DNA from: Antitrichia curtipendula
Lineage: Eukaryota > Streptophyta > Bryopsida > Hypnales > Leucodontaceae
NCBI GenBank assembly: GCA_951230915.1
Contig: OX579635.1
Span: 35,588,001-35,652,000, forward strand
DNA: 64,000 bases
Reading direction: 5' to 3'
Part shown: positions 33,769-45,052 of the stretch, piece by piece
Layout of the letters: the number at the start of each line of letters is the position of its first letter
Position numbering within the stretch: position 1 is the first letter of the stretch
The notes under the pieces: generated by a model
Seen by the model: only the letters and a program-made list of their open reading frames with translations
Database searches by the model: none
What the model was told of the DNA's origin: nothing
Program-made: the position numbers and the translations under genes

Positions 33769-35165
33769 ATGGCAATACGGCACCAAGACATGGAAGGATG
33801 GGGAGCCATCTATTCCATTTTCAAGGAGGCCGGCAGGCTCTCGTATCACCATATCCGGACATTGCGCCCTTTCCTCCTTGCATTTCTGTTATCACTTGCG
33901 TTTGTTCTGCTCTTGGAGATGATTGGCATTGCATGGGTTTTCGCATCAGTTGCATGGCTTGCTCAGCTTGTGCAACCTGAGCATTTGGAGGCGGGTATCC
34001 TTGGCCATTATCATCGTCGCCATTTTGGTTTTTGTGCCTTCCATGCGGGCTTTCTAAAGGTACCATTTTTGTCCCTTTCGGTCAATTTCAACACATGTGT
34101 GTCAAAATAGTTTTTGAAATGTATTGGAAGCAACGGAGAGTGAATGATGTGTTAAAACCTTGACCGACTGAGGTTGTCTTTTTGTGGGTGCGTACATGGG
34201 AGGTACGTGTAGGTGTGTACGGGTTGTGATTGGCTTTTGGAATTCCAATGACTAGTCAACATCTAATGTAGGGGTACTTGTCATAGTGTGCACTGGCAAC
34301 TGCATTATCTCCTCTTTTTTTTACCCCCCAACCCCACCGATCCCCTTATCAACTAATCCCTTTGGAAAATTGATGATTTCCATTTTGGTGATTGTGCAGG
34401 CTTCAATTCCCCTCCAATCCACCCCCTACTCCTTCATGCTTATATTTCTTGTACTCTTCATCACTTGGCTCCTCGTAAGCCTCGCCACCGCAGCCACAGC
34501 CAAAGCAATCCACCACATCTACTCCCAAAAGAAGAACAACAACAACACCTCCACCCCCATCAAAGACTCCTACTCTTCTTCCTTCCAAATCTTTACCTTA
34601 ATCCGCTCCATCTTCACCACCCTCCCCCACTTTGTCTACCACGTTTTCATCATCTTGCTTTGCTTCCTCGTCGTTGTCATCTTCACCTACTTCATCCTTG
34701 CTCTCCCTTTCCATCTCTTCTCCGGACCCCAGTTGTTCCCTTATCCTTTCGAAACCGTCTACATTTCGTTCTCGGTCTTCCTCTTTCTCATTCTCGACTC
34801 CTGGTTTGAGGTTTCCGTTCAAGTGGCCGTGCTCAAGGTTTATTAGGGCTCGACGGCTTCGTTGCAGTGGAGTGCAAAGATGGTGAAGACGAAAGCACGC
34901 GGGGCTTCTTTTCTTGGGCATCTATTTTTTGTATTTTTGCATAATCGGTTGGGCTTTGCCAACGAATTATGATTCTTGTTGATTAGGAGTGATGTAGTCT
35001 ATTACGTGGTGACAGAGGCGCTAACGGTGGGGAATTTGGCAGTTGGAGGTAGTTTGGATGGTGGTAGTGGTGACAATGCTCTACTTTGTGAGTTAGTGCA
35101 AGTGGAGTAGAGGCCAGAAGGACGTTAGGTTGAAGGGGATATGTATCAAGTGTTGGATGTGTTTT
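33769..35165 (+). pseudogene. Multi-pass membrane protein, decayed copy 2
   Basis: Exon 1 is 33769-34059 (97 codons) and the second coding segment starts at 34400 after a 340-bp intron (GTACC donor, TTGTGCAG acceptor, phase 0 as in copy 1). The frame matches copy 1 through the fourth hydrophobic segment and then meets TAG at 34844-34846, where copy 1 reads on through VLESQYDGW. Homology continues past the stop (LQWSAKMVKTKA) and again at about 34,990-35,110, with further disruption. About 100 residues, including the last two membrane spans, are lost, so it is best called a pseudogene, though a truncated protein of about 245 residues could be made. Confidence 0.75.
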
Positions 35166-35199
35166 GTGATTTAGGAGTTGGAAGAATTAGGGTTATTTT

Positions 35200-37747
35200 A
35201 GGGTTGCATATCATTATCCACTAAGTGCTTGATGTAAAGAATTGAAGTAAAGAATTGGAACTTGCGCTGAGAATGTATATAGTAGAACCACCTATAGTTG
35301 TCCACTTAAGCAATTCTATGCATGTTTTGGAGTAGTACGAGGCAATGTAAATTTTCTACCATGTAGGAAGATAGAAATCACAAAGATTGCAATTTTTTTA
35401 CTAATTTTATGCCTTGAATTGAATTCCTATGAGATTTAGAAGCCAAAAGTTAGTTTGGACCTGTATCCAATGAATAAACTCTTCCAATTCCAATCATTCA
35501 AGAACTACTTCCCACTCACTAGTTCATACTTTCTTGTTCACTATTTTAGAACATGTGTCATGATCTAGTAGTCCTGACCTTGAAAAGGAGAAAAACAAAC
35601 ATTCCAAGCTTTGGTTGGAAATTTGTCCCATCCTTGGTTGGAAAAAGTTGTACCCTACAGGTTGGATATTGATATATGGTTGGAAATAGGTTATTCTACC
35701 ATAATTGGGAACCCCACTTGCATTATGGGCAGATATCCTTAAGGCGAAACCACCTAAAACTGTCAAAATAAGCAATTCAAAATAGTTGGAACAATATTCT
35801 GGAAAAATTGGCAGCTAGTTCAAAGTTAACCAACGGAATTGGAGAAAAAAATGGTTGTGATTTGAAAACATTGGCAAAAAAATGGTGAAATCATAAATTC
35901 CTATTGCTATTGAATCATGATTTCTACATAGCTTGGTCACAAAACCAAAATTTAGAAAATTGATGATCAATGAATTGCTATGAAGTATGGGAATGGTTTA
36001 ATTGTACATTTAGAGATACTTTTGACAAAGGTCAAGTTCTCAAAAATAAGTATGCAAATGATTTAATTTGGGTGTTTTCACCTTGGATGTATCCTATTCC
36101 AGATGTTTCTTCTAGGGACATCTTGCAGGGGAGGTTTCCAATTCTATATGTGTCCAAAAATTCCCTCATCATATTTGTATCAATGATTTGCAAAGAACAT
36201 TCTTTCTTGTTTCTGATGATATATTACGTGTTTTTTAAATTTTCTTCAAATGAACTATTGTACTTTATGTTTTTGTCACAATAAAAATAAAAATAATTTT
36301 TTTTTAAATATTTTATTCATATTATTTTCAAAATTCAATAACACTATAGATCCAAATATCACAAAACAAAGTCCATGCATCTCTTTCATAGAAGGCTTTC
36401 CAACGGTATAAAGAATGCAACTTAAAAACGCATGGCCATGGAGATCTTACCATATCAAACAAACAAAACAAAACAAAATTATCAAACAAACACCTTAATT
36501 TAAGGTATGGACTAGTGTGCATGTGCCGTTGCTACAGTCAAAATAAAAGTAAAAGTAATTTCTTAGTTTGAAAGTAATTCCAAAATTAATAACTTTCACA
36601 CTAGAAGGAGTCAAGGGCTTTATTGCAGTGTGAGAGGTTGCGTTCTTGATACAAATAGAAAAAATTATACATGAAGGAATACAAAAGGCTTTGTTTCATC
36701 GTGTTTGGACATGTGACATGAAAGTTATGATTTTTCCAAAATACAAGATGATTTAATTTAATTTTCAAATACATACATAACATTTAGTAGCCTTCAAAGA
36801 GGTTGCCTATCTTTCTCTAGAGGCTTCATCCATGAAAAACATTCACACTGGGAATTAAAGTAAGCTTCAGTATTGGGTACCAGAATCATTGTAGTAGATT
36901 TATGGTGTATACTATTCTTTTTGCTAAATCTTGAACCAGCCAAATGAAGCGACAAAGAAATGTTAAGATGATTTGCCAAAAATCTTAATAATCCTTTTAA
37001 TCAAATATCAATGTCATTTAATCCTTTGCCATCAAAAAGTAATTTTGATGGACCAATAAAGGAATTGCTTTAATGACATTAGTGGGAATGAAGATTGGAG
37101 ATGTCATTTTAATATTGAAATCAATTGTCCACCATGAATCCTCAAAGGGTATGGGATAATTTTAAAATGAGAGCTTGACCACTCATTGTCAAAATGTAAA
37201 AATTATGCTTGATGTAGAATTTTAGACCTCATTTAAGCATAGTAGAATAACATTTTTCAAAAAGCTTTGAACTGAATAAAGTTGGTAAATCTATCCAAAT
37301 TTCAACTCCAAAAATCTGTTTGATATTTCAAGCCTTCAATCAAAAGTCATGGACAAAATTCAAAGAGGATGTATTGTGAGATTTGCATTCTTGAGATGAA
37401 TAGAAAGTTTTATTCACAAAGGAGTATAAGGACTTAGCTTTTGTGGATATGCAATGTGAAAGTTATGTTTTTTTTCCAAAATAAAAGATAATTTAATTCA
37501 AATCTATAAAAACTTTGAAATTCAATAACTTTCACACTATATGTCTAAACATCACAAAACAAAGTCCGTGCACCTTTCTTTGCAGAGAATTTTCCAATGG
37601 TACTAAGAGTGTCGCAGGGGGACTCATGATTTCTTAGATCTCATCGTACTAAACAAAACAAATCTAACTAGCCAATTAATTAATTTAAGGTATAGATTAG
37701 AATATGATGCAATTTGTTGTTGGTCTTCATTTTGATTTCTTCTCACT
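35200..37747. other. Intergenic; R1 repeat in inverse
   Basis: 35,340-35,700 is the inverse copy of repeat R1, bracketed by direct copies of a block (GTAGAACCACCTATAGTTG at 35,283; AAACCACCTAAAACTGTC at 35,746). The remainder is AT-rich; no gene supported. Confidence 0.5.
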
Positions 37748-37751
37748 TTAA

Positions 37752-37971
37752 TCCATTAACACCGCCGAGGACGTTTTCTAGCCGATGAATGACAAAGAAT
37801 CTCTCCTTGTAGGACAAAAGTGCAACTATTCATCCTCCTAATTTTGTGCGAAAAAAAAAGATCATCTATAGTAGTTTGTCTTCCACTGAGTGCTTTTGCA
37901 TGATTTTAATCCAACAATTCCCATGCTGGCAAAACAAATGATTTCCACTGTATGAGTCCGTTGTTGAAGGG
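37752..37971. mobile_element. Short TTAA-flanked element 10
   Basis: Left: TTAA (37748-37751) then TCCATTAACACCGCCGAGG. Right: AGTCCGTTGTTGAAGGG then TTAA (37972-37975). The core GACAAAGAATCTCTCC near 37,791 matches elements 3 and 4. 220 bp, non-coding. Confidence 0.5.
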
Positions 37972-37975
37972 TTAA

Positions 37976-39655
37976 GTTAAATTCAACCAAGTTGTGCACA
38001 TATATTCTATATTAGTAATGTTTTAAAATGTGATTAGTTATTGTCCTCATTGCTTAATCTTATTTGCAAGTAATTCCAAGATCAATCAATTGAATAGAAT
38101 ATAGAAATGAAGTTTGCAATTGAATTTGAGGACATCCAAAAATTTGCGGAGTTTATGGAAATTTTTATGGTTGTGATTGGGTGAGCTGATTTTTATTGTT
38201 GTGTGTAGGCGGATAAGAATTGAGAGACATGTTGTTAGCATTTTGTAGGTTGAAGACATTTCCTTGAGTAAAGTAGTGAGAGTGAGCACTTTCACTATGT
38301 GAGACCATACATTAATATCTGTACATGTGTTGTAAATGATGTTCTATATTGTCTACCTACTTTAACCCTTAAAGGTTCCAAAGGCCCTTTTTTGGCTTCA
38401 TGTTTGTGCTTGTATATATGTATTTTATAGTTTGATATTATTATACTCGAACTCAAACTTGTACCTTTGAGAATCAACTCAACATTTTATAAATTGTTTC
38501 TTTTAACGACCATATTCTTTATTTCCTTATTTAAATTGATTTGATTGAAGATTTGAATTTGTAGAGGCACAATGGATCTATTGGGATAGGAATTTGCTAA
38601 TCAAATTAGCAATGGTTTTCATTTCTTAATGGTGCAATAAAAAAACATAAGATGAAATAAGATATAGATTGATTTTCAAATTGAAACTTGTACCTTTGAA
38701 GATCAACTTAGAATCATTTTACAAATGTTTTTTCTTTATCCCATTACTCAAATTGATTTGATTGAAGATTTGAGTTTGTAGGGATAACATTGATCTATTA
38801 GGGTAGGATTATTTTAATTGAATTATCAATGGTACTCATTTTTTTAAAGGTGAGAAAAAACAAAACATATAATGAAATAGGGTATCAATTGATTTTCATG
38901 CTTGAACATCAATTTCTCTCAATGTCTGACTCCAATGATAAAATTGATTGAAGGTTTGCAATTGTAGAGGTGCAATTATTCTACAAGGGAATGTACATGT
39001 TATTTAAATATCAAATAATAACACTTTTAGAACATGAAAGCAAATATACAAGGATAAATAAGGGATACCTCTAATGTTCAATAATTGCATGCAAAGAAAA
39101 TCTAGAACCACCTTTCTACCTCCCACCAAGAACTAACAAAAACTAAGATTCCAATAAATAGGAACCATGTTCAAATGCTGGAATGATTGGGACAATATGA
39201 GATGAAATTGGCTTTTAAACCTTCAACCAACAAAGAAAATAAATTTGGAAGGCCAGCTCTGCCCCCAGTTGTACACTCGTATCACAAAAAGGACCCACCC
39301 CCAAGTGCAACCCTCATAATCCTTTAAAAAAATCCAATAGTTCTTGGCAGCTGTCAAAATATATTTGGGTCAACGTTGAAGAGCAAAACCGATGTGATGA
39401 TAGCCACCTGTGTAGCGGTCATATTGCATACATAAAGGAGTATCGACAAAAGTAATGTCTTCTGCTCATCGAAACATCAAAAGGCGTGAATCAACAGGCC
39501 TGACTCAGATGTGCAAAATCTGATATACCCTCATGTTCAAAATGGTCAACGCAGTTCATCTGAAGCTACCATATGATGCCTTGATTGCAATAATGTCTAC
39601 AAGAAAAGCAGGATATGAAGGAAATCAACCAATTATGTATAACAGACTCCAAATC
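37976..39655. other. Intergenic, nothing recognised
   Basis: AT-rich with a loose internal repetition (AAATTGATTTGATTGAAGAT at 38,534 and 38,750; related at 38,940). The last few hundred bases probably include the 3' untranslated region of the minus-strand deubiquitinase gene. No other gene seen. Confidence 0.5.
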
Positions 39656-42251
39656 TTACACAGAGGTTACAGTCCGTGCTTTGTACAAACAAATGTAAGC
39701 CATATGCCAGTCACCACCTCCTGACAAGTCGGTAATGGTCTCCTCCCTCCGCAGGATCGGTTGGTCGTCGTCAAACTCAATCCATTTCCCGTTGTCTTGC
39801 TTTACCCAGGAAACATAATGACCTGAGTCAGCACTTCGTCCTTTGTGTGTCAGTACTGCGACGAGATCATACAATCCAGTCACTTGTGGCAAAGCAGCAG
39901 CTGGGGATGACGACGTCGCTGAACTATCAACTTCCATAGCCTCATTCTCTCTGTGCTCCCCCAGTGTGGATGTTTCCAAAGCCTTCACCCCCTCTGCACC
40001 CCCTTTGCCCTTCTCATCCTTCTTAAGCCCAGCTTTGGCTTCTTCCAGAGCAAAAAGACTTTTACGGGGCTCAGTGAGCTTTCCTTTAAGCTCTTCAGTG
40101 CAAAAATCGAGGACGTCTAAAACTAACGGATACCCCACCTTTCGCAGGATCTTCGCTTTCTGGTTCGACTCTCTTTTCCAGAAAAAACGCACAAATTGTA
40201 CCGTCAGATATTGAGGAAGCGTGTTAATGTTAGACTCTTTGATAAAAAGAGCACTCCGTCCAAGCAGTTGTGACGTCTTCTCCAGCTCCCCTTTCAAACC
40301 ATTCTTCAAGCCCTCGTGCAAATGATTGACTTCATGTGAGATGTGACACTTCAAAGCAAACACGGTCTCCGTCTCTGTGCTCGATTCCCCACTTTCTGTA
40401 CACGTCACGGTGTTTTGCAATTCAATGCCGAACAACTCCTTCACTAGCGTCGGCGGTAACTGCTTGGACAAAGATGAAGCTTGCAACCCCTGTGATAAAA
40501 CGTAAATTAGCTGCGTCCAACACTCTTCCGCATCTTGCTGCATGTACACGCCAGCATTTGTCTGTTGGGCAAATTGTGGGTACCTGCGATCATAGTACAA
40601 AATAAGTCACAACGAATAGACGGCTACTACCAGCAAACTTTTCAACGAGGGCAATGCCACGGCGGGGAGCTGAGACAAACTCTCAAAACAAATTGAGAAC
40701 TCTTCGCATATAAACCGCAGAAATAAAGACTACGATCCCTGGGATGAGAGAAGAGCAAATTTCGGGCCGTCGGCTCTAAGAAAGGTCAACTTACAACGCC
40801 GCATATCAACTTTAATTCCAAACAAAGGAAGACTACATTACAGCACAAGGCTGGTGTACCTATTCCAAACAATCCAAAAAAATCATGGAAATATGTTCAT
40901 CAATCCAAAATGTACCCCCAATACAGATGACTGCATAGGGTGCCATCCACAGCTAGTGAAAATCTTTAGAAAATTCAATTGGAATCGAAAATGCTCTCAC
41001 TCGTCAGCTTCCCCGCAGGCATGCTGATATCCATAATATATGAGAAATAGGTAAATTCAACTTCCCACAATTCTAAACAAAGAAATACAAAGAAACCCTG
41101 GGTTGCACTTGCTCCAGCAGCAATCAATCAATGAAAATGGATAAAGAAGTTGAGAAGTTCGGAACTATCTCAGCGAAGCGCACGCCATTTTTATCCAACT
41201 AAACAGAAGATCTAACCAAATATTGAATCGCTTGAATCAAACAATACAAGGACCTGAGCGAGTCCATACGAAATTGTAAAATAAACATGTTAACCTAAAG
41301 TTTCAGCTGTCAAATCAAATCCACCCGTACGTGTTCAAGACAGGGTTAAAAGAAATTGATCAATGATTCACGATTTGCCGTGGATCGAGAGAGCATCATC
41401 TTCTAAAACAAATACTCAGATTCCAGAAGTCAGAGAAACAACAATTGCGCCAAAAAACAAGAAAAAGAGTGGGAGAATGGACGCACTTGTCTCGCAGCAA
41501 ATACAAAATTGTAGAATAAACACATTTTTAACAGCTGTCAAATCAAATCCACCGTACGTGTTCATCAAGACACGGCTAAAAAGAAAGCAATCCATGTATG
41601 ATCGAGAGTGCGCCACCTTCTAAAACCAATACTCTGATTCCAGAAGTCAGAAAAACAACAATTGCGCCAGACAAGGAAAAAGAGTAAGAGAGAATAGACG
41701 CACTTGTCTCGCAGCACTGTAAGAAACCGAAACGGCGCCACAGGTCGCCCACTCGTATCAAGTTCATTAAACAGATCGCGCGTGGCCACGGTTAGGGTAT
41801 GCGATAGTCGATCCACCACACCGCCTCCCCCGGTGGCCGCAGCATAGCCTCGCAACCCATCCCGAAGCTCCGGCACGGAGTGCAAGCACTGCACGGTCGA
41901 ATTCATGTAGCACGTGTTGCCCAGATTGACCAGCCCGGCCGTGTGTCCCAGCACTGTGGCACTCTGCTCCTTCTCCGGCAAATCCTCCACGAACACGGGA
42001 CTCTCTTTCGGAGCCTCAGGAATCGCGTCCGCCGTGCCCATGAGCATGAGGCGCTGGCCGTCCTTCAACCCCAGCTGCTTCATGTCCGCGTCGTCCTTGA
42101 GCAATCCGCCTTTGAGCATGATCTTCTGGCGCTCTGGGTGGACGCCCGTCAGGTCGTAGAGCTGGCACTTGAACACCAAAGGCGGTTGGTCTGTGTCGAT
42201 TTCCACCGAGGGGAACACCTTCTTCTGCCATTTCACGCTCACAGTCGGCAT
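39656..42251 (-). CDS. UBP6: UBP6/USP14-type proteasome-associated ubiquitin carboxyl-terminal hydrolase (two exons)
   Basis: Exon 1 is 42251-41704 and exon 2 is 40583-39656, joined after base 2 of a Lys codon across a 1120-bp intron (GTGCGT donor, ATCGCAG acceptor). The protein is 491 residues, close to the usual length of plant UBP6/7 and human USP14. Residues 1-75 form a ubiquitin-like domain (starts MPTVSVKWQKK). The Cys box with GNTCYMNS puts the nucleophile at Cys114; the His box (SADSGHYVSW) gives His438; the C-terminal GGGDWHMAY block follows. The QQDAEECW motif begins soon after the splice junction. Members bind the 26S proteasome base through the UBL domain and trim ubiquitin chains from substrates in cytosol and nucleus. 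The ATG at 42251 is chosen because MPTVSVKW is the conserved start; the frame is open 30 codons further upstream. No break is seen. The intron holds a tandem duplication covering the donor. Confidence 0.95.
41270..41717. repeat. Tandem duplication in the UBP6-like intron, including the splice donor
   Basis: Copy at 41,502-41,717 and copy at 41,270-41,501 share CAGCTGTCAAATCAAATCCA, ATTCCAGAAGTCAGA, AACAACAATTGCGCCA and ACGCACTTGTCTCGCAGCA. The last block is the end of exon 1 with its donor, so a second donor (minus-strand GTGCGT at 41,486) lies 217 bp into the intron, with 13 bases of exon sequence before it. Confidence 0.85.
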
Positions 42252-42338
42252 GGCGACGAAGACGAAGACGAGTGCAGCTGCGGTGATGATGAAAACGTTT
42301 GAAAACGAAATCCAAGGAGAGCAAATGGGGGGGGGATG

Positions 42339-42420
42339 CAAACCCTAGGGAGAGAGACAATGAAGAAGAAGAGTGGAAACAAACCCTAAGAAAGAGGGGA
42401 CGAAGAATGAACTAGAAAGG
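42339..42420 (-). promoter_or_regulatory. Leader/promoter of the UBP6-like gene with telo-boxes
   Basis: On the plus strand AAACCCTA occurs at 42,340 and 42,381 within a CT-rich (minus strand) leader containing TCTCTCTCCC and TTCTTCTTC runs. Telo-boxes and CT-rich leaders are common in plant housekeeping genes. I do not see a clear TATA box. Confidence 0.5.
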
Positions 42421-42539
42421 TCGTGAGGCTCATGCCCCAAAGAAAAGTATTTTGTACTATGAATGACTTTTAAGGAAACTATAGAAATGAGGAATGAGGA
42501 ATGTACCTATTCATTTAATAGTTGAACCATTTTTTGTAA

Positions 42540-42840
42540 GATACTTTAATGATAAGGTAGGAGGTCTATAAAGTGTCCTTTTAAGAGCTTGAAAATAGAT
42601 TTGGAGAAGTTTCGACTTCTTGAAATATTGGCATCTCATCCAAGTCGTTTCATATTTTTTGGAGTTCTGTGGAATTAAATTTGAACTTTTGAAGTTGAAA
42701 TGGAGTGGTCCTTAAAAGTGTACACCTCTTGAAATGTAAACCATTTGTACATTGCTGGTGCAATGAGAAAATAAAATGTACAAAATGTGTATGTTTCAAG
42801 AGGTGGGTACTTTTAGAGCCCAAGTGCTTTATGGACTTCC
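42540..42840 (-). repeat. Dispersed repeat family R2, copy 2 (inverse)
   Basis: Inverse of 25,690-26,010 (AAGTCGTTTCATATTTTTTG; GTTTCAAGAGGTGGGTAC). It also contains its own inverted pair CACCTCTTGAAA (42,726) and TTTCAAGAGGTG (42,803). Lies upstream of the UBP6-like gene. Confidence 0.55.
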
Positions 42841-43601
42841 TATCTTAGGTTCAATTTAGGATTAAGGATACGTTTGCACTAAGGTATATTCACACCGAGA
42901 GTGTTGTAAATGTAGACATAAATTTGAACTTGTAGGTTGAAAAAGAGATTAAATATGACTCTAAGGATGATAAAGATTATGCCATGGTTGAGAGCTTGTT
43001 AACACAAAGAATAGAAATCTATTTATATTAAGTGCACAATTTCACGATCCATTGTTCCATTTTCTTTCAAATTTAAGAAATATTAGTGATTTCCAAAGCC
43101 TCTTCTAGCAAACTAATAAAAATATCATGTTCTCTTATGTACATGGGTGTTGTTGGCAATGGTTGTATTACTAAAGTAACCTTAAAAGGTGAACAAGGAA
43201 CAAAAGATTGCTAACTTTTCAAACACTTTTGATACATTTGTTAATACCTACAACATCTAATTATTTATTTGAAAATTATGATTTTGTAGATGTTAATTTT
43301 AATCTTCAAAAAATTTAAAACATTAGTCACCCATTGTGTTATTTGTCACATTAGATATAGGCAAATATTTGAACCCATAGTGCAAATAAAAGAAATTGAG
43401 TTTGAAATCCTAACCACCAAAACAAAGAAGGGTAACAATCTAATTTGAAAGACCAACATGAATGAAGCATCTATTAGGAATGGTTCAACTATTTAAGCCT
43501 CATGGACTTAGATGGCAAATTCCATCCTTGATGCCTTGATTAGGAGGTAGACCCTATAATAAAGAATTGACATGTTCCTTTTCCTAGGAAGGTAGTTATT
43601 G
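42841..43601. other. Intergenic up to the retrotransposon
   Basis: AT-rich, no gene recognised. It ends with the 5-bp target copy CACCC at 43,602-43,606. Confidence 0.5.
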
Positions 43602-43606
43602 CACCC

Positions 43607-44962
43607 AGTAGACTGTGTAGATTGTTGTGATCATTTTGATTTTTTGTCCAAATGGTATTTTTGAGGGTTTAAAAGTGTAAGTTAGCCAATTGGATGGACG
43701 ATAGTAAGCCAATTTGGAGTCTATGAGGTCTTTACAAGTCTTGGCCGTAGTAAGTTACTGGATTAGATCCAATTGGGTGTTACAATTGGGATGTAGAGAG
43801 GTGTTACTCTTCTTACCGATTGGGGTTGAATCGGTGCCCAGTTGGTACTTAGTCTTTCTATTTTGCGTTTGAATTACCCACTACTAGAGAGAAGCGAGTG
43901 TGAGTCCAGCCTCCGAATAGGCTGTTTACTTTGTGATTTTCTTGCGATTAATACAAATTGGAGTTAAGTTGCCTAATTGGTTGACTGTGTAAATTGTGAA
44001 TTGATTGATTGTGACTGATGTGCTTTGTGTCAAATTTGTAAAAGCTTTGTGTGTATGAATTTATGTGCTGGAATTGTGATTATGTCATGTTTGGTTTGAT
44101 TACCAATTTGGAGAACTTGGAGTGAATAAGTTTGTTGTCTGGATTGTTTGGTGTCATTGTAGTCCAGTTGGTCGAGTGAGTTAAATCCGAATTGGAACTT
44201 ACTGTGTGGAATTGTGTGGAAACTAGTCTGATGTGAAGTATGATCAAATAAATTTGTCTAATTGAAAGAATTGAATTGTTGATTTTGCGTGTCCGAATTG
44301 GATTACAGTTCTGGTTAATTGTGAGTCGTGTCTGTGTCTGAGTAGTCAATGGAAGGAATCCAAACTGGCCGTGTATGAATCGCAATTCATGGGTGTAATA
44401 TCTTGAATGTGTGTGCAAGCCCAACTTGGAAGTTATTGTACTAGAATTATAGTGTTGAATCCAAGTTGGAAGTCAAAATGCTGTGAATGCTAATAGAGTC
44501 AAATAAGAATGGAGTTATACCGAATAATGAGTGGTGAAATAATGGATGAGAGTAGAACCAATTTGGTCGAGAAAGAATGTCAGTTTTGCAAGAAGAATAG
44601 CTGCAATAATTAAGCTTGCGGATCGGGAAGTTTGAGTGCCGAGTTGGAAGTAAATGGAACCAGTGCTGTTGTAAAGAAAGAGGCTGTGAACGAAGAAAAG
44701 AAAATGCAGAAGCAAGTTAAAAGCCGAATTGGGAAGATCCAAATTTAAAAGATACATAGAATCTAACCTTTGTGGCCTTTAAGAGTGGAGAGTAGTTGAA
44801 ATTAGATTAAGTTGGTGAGAATCCAAATCGTAATCTTTAAGTTGTGCCACCGAGTAGGATATTGAACAACTAGTCGTAAATCCTATTTGAAATTCTCCCT
44901 AGGAACGAATTAATATACTATTGGGTAGTTTTTAATGAATTATAAATTATCCTATTTCTACA
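43607..44962 (+). repeat. 5' LTR
   Basis: 1356 bp, ends [A]GTAGACTG ... TTTCTACA; with T at base 1 (as in the 3' LTR) the termini would be the perfect short inverse TGTAGA/TCTACA. At least eight sense-strand copies of AATTGG. Minus-strand frames of 114 and 80 codons inside are present identically in both LTRs and are not thought to be genes. Confidence 0.95.
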
Positions 44963-44964
44963 TT

Positions 44965-44982
44965 TGGTGCCGCTGCCAGGGA
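44965..44982 (+). promoter_or_regulatory. Primer-binding site
   Basis: TGGTGCCGCTGCCAGGGA, two bases after the LTR. About three differences from the expected complement of plant tRNA-Asp; same spacing and similar sequence as in the 3.7-kb element at 17-21 kb. Confidence 0.7.
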
Positions 44983-45052
44983 GATAAGTAAATAGGTCGC
45001 TCCAAACCTTATCTCTCCTCCTAATTGGTAGAAATAGGAATGCAGCCCTTTA

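Noticed and set aside
44080..44757. Minus-strand frames of 114 and 80 codons in the LTR (repeated at 55,809-56,486)
   Set aside because: They are duplicated only because they lie in the LTR, and they resemble no known protein.
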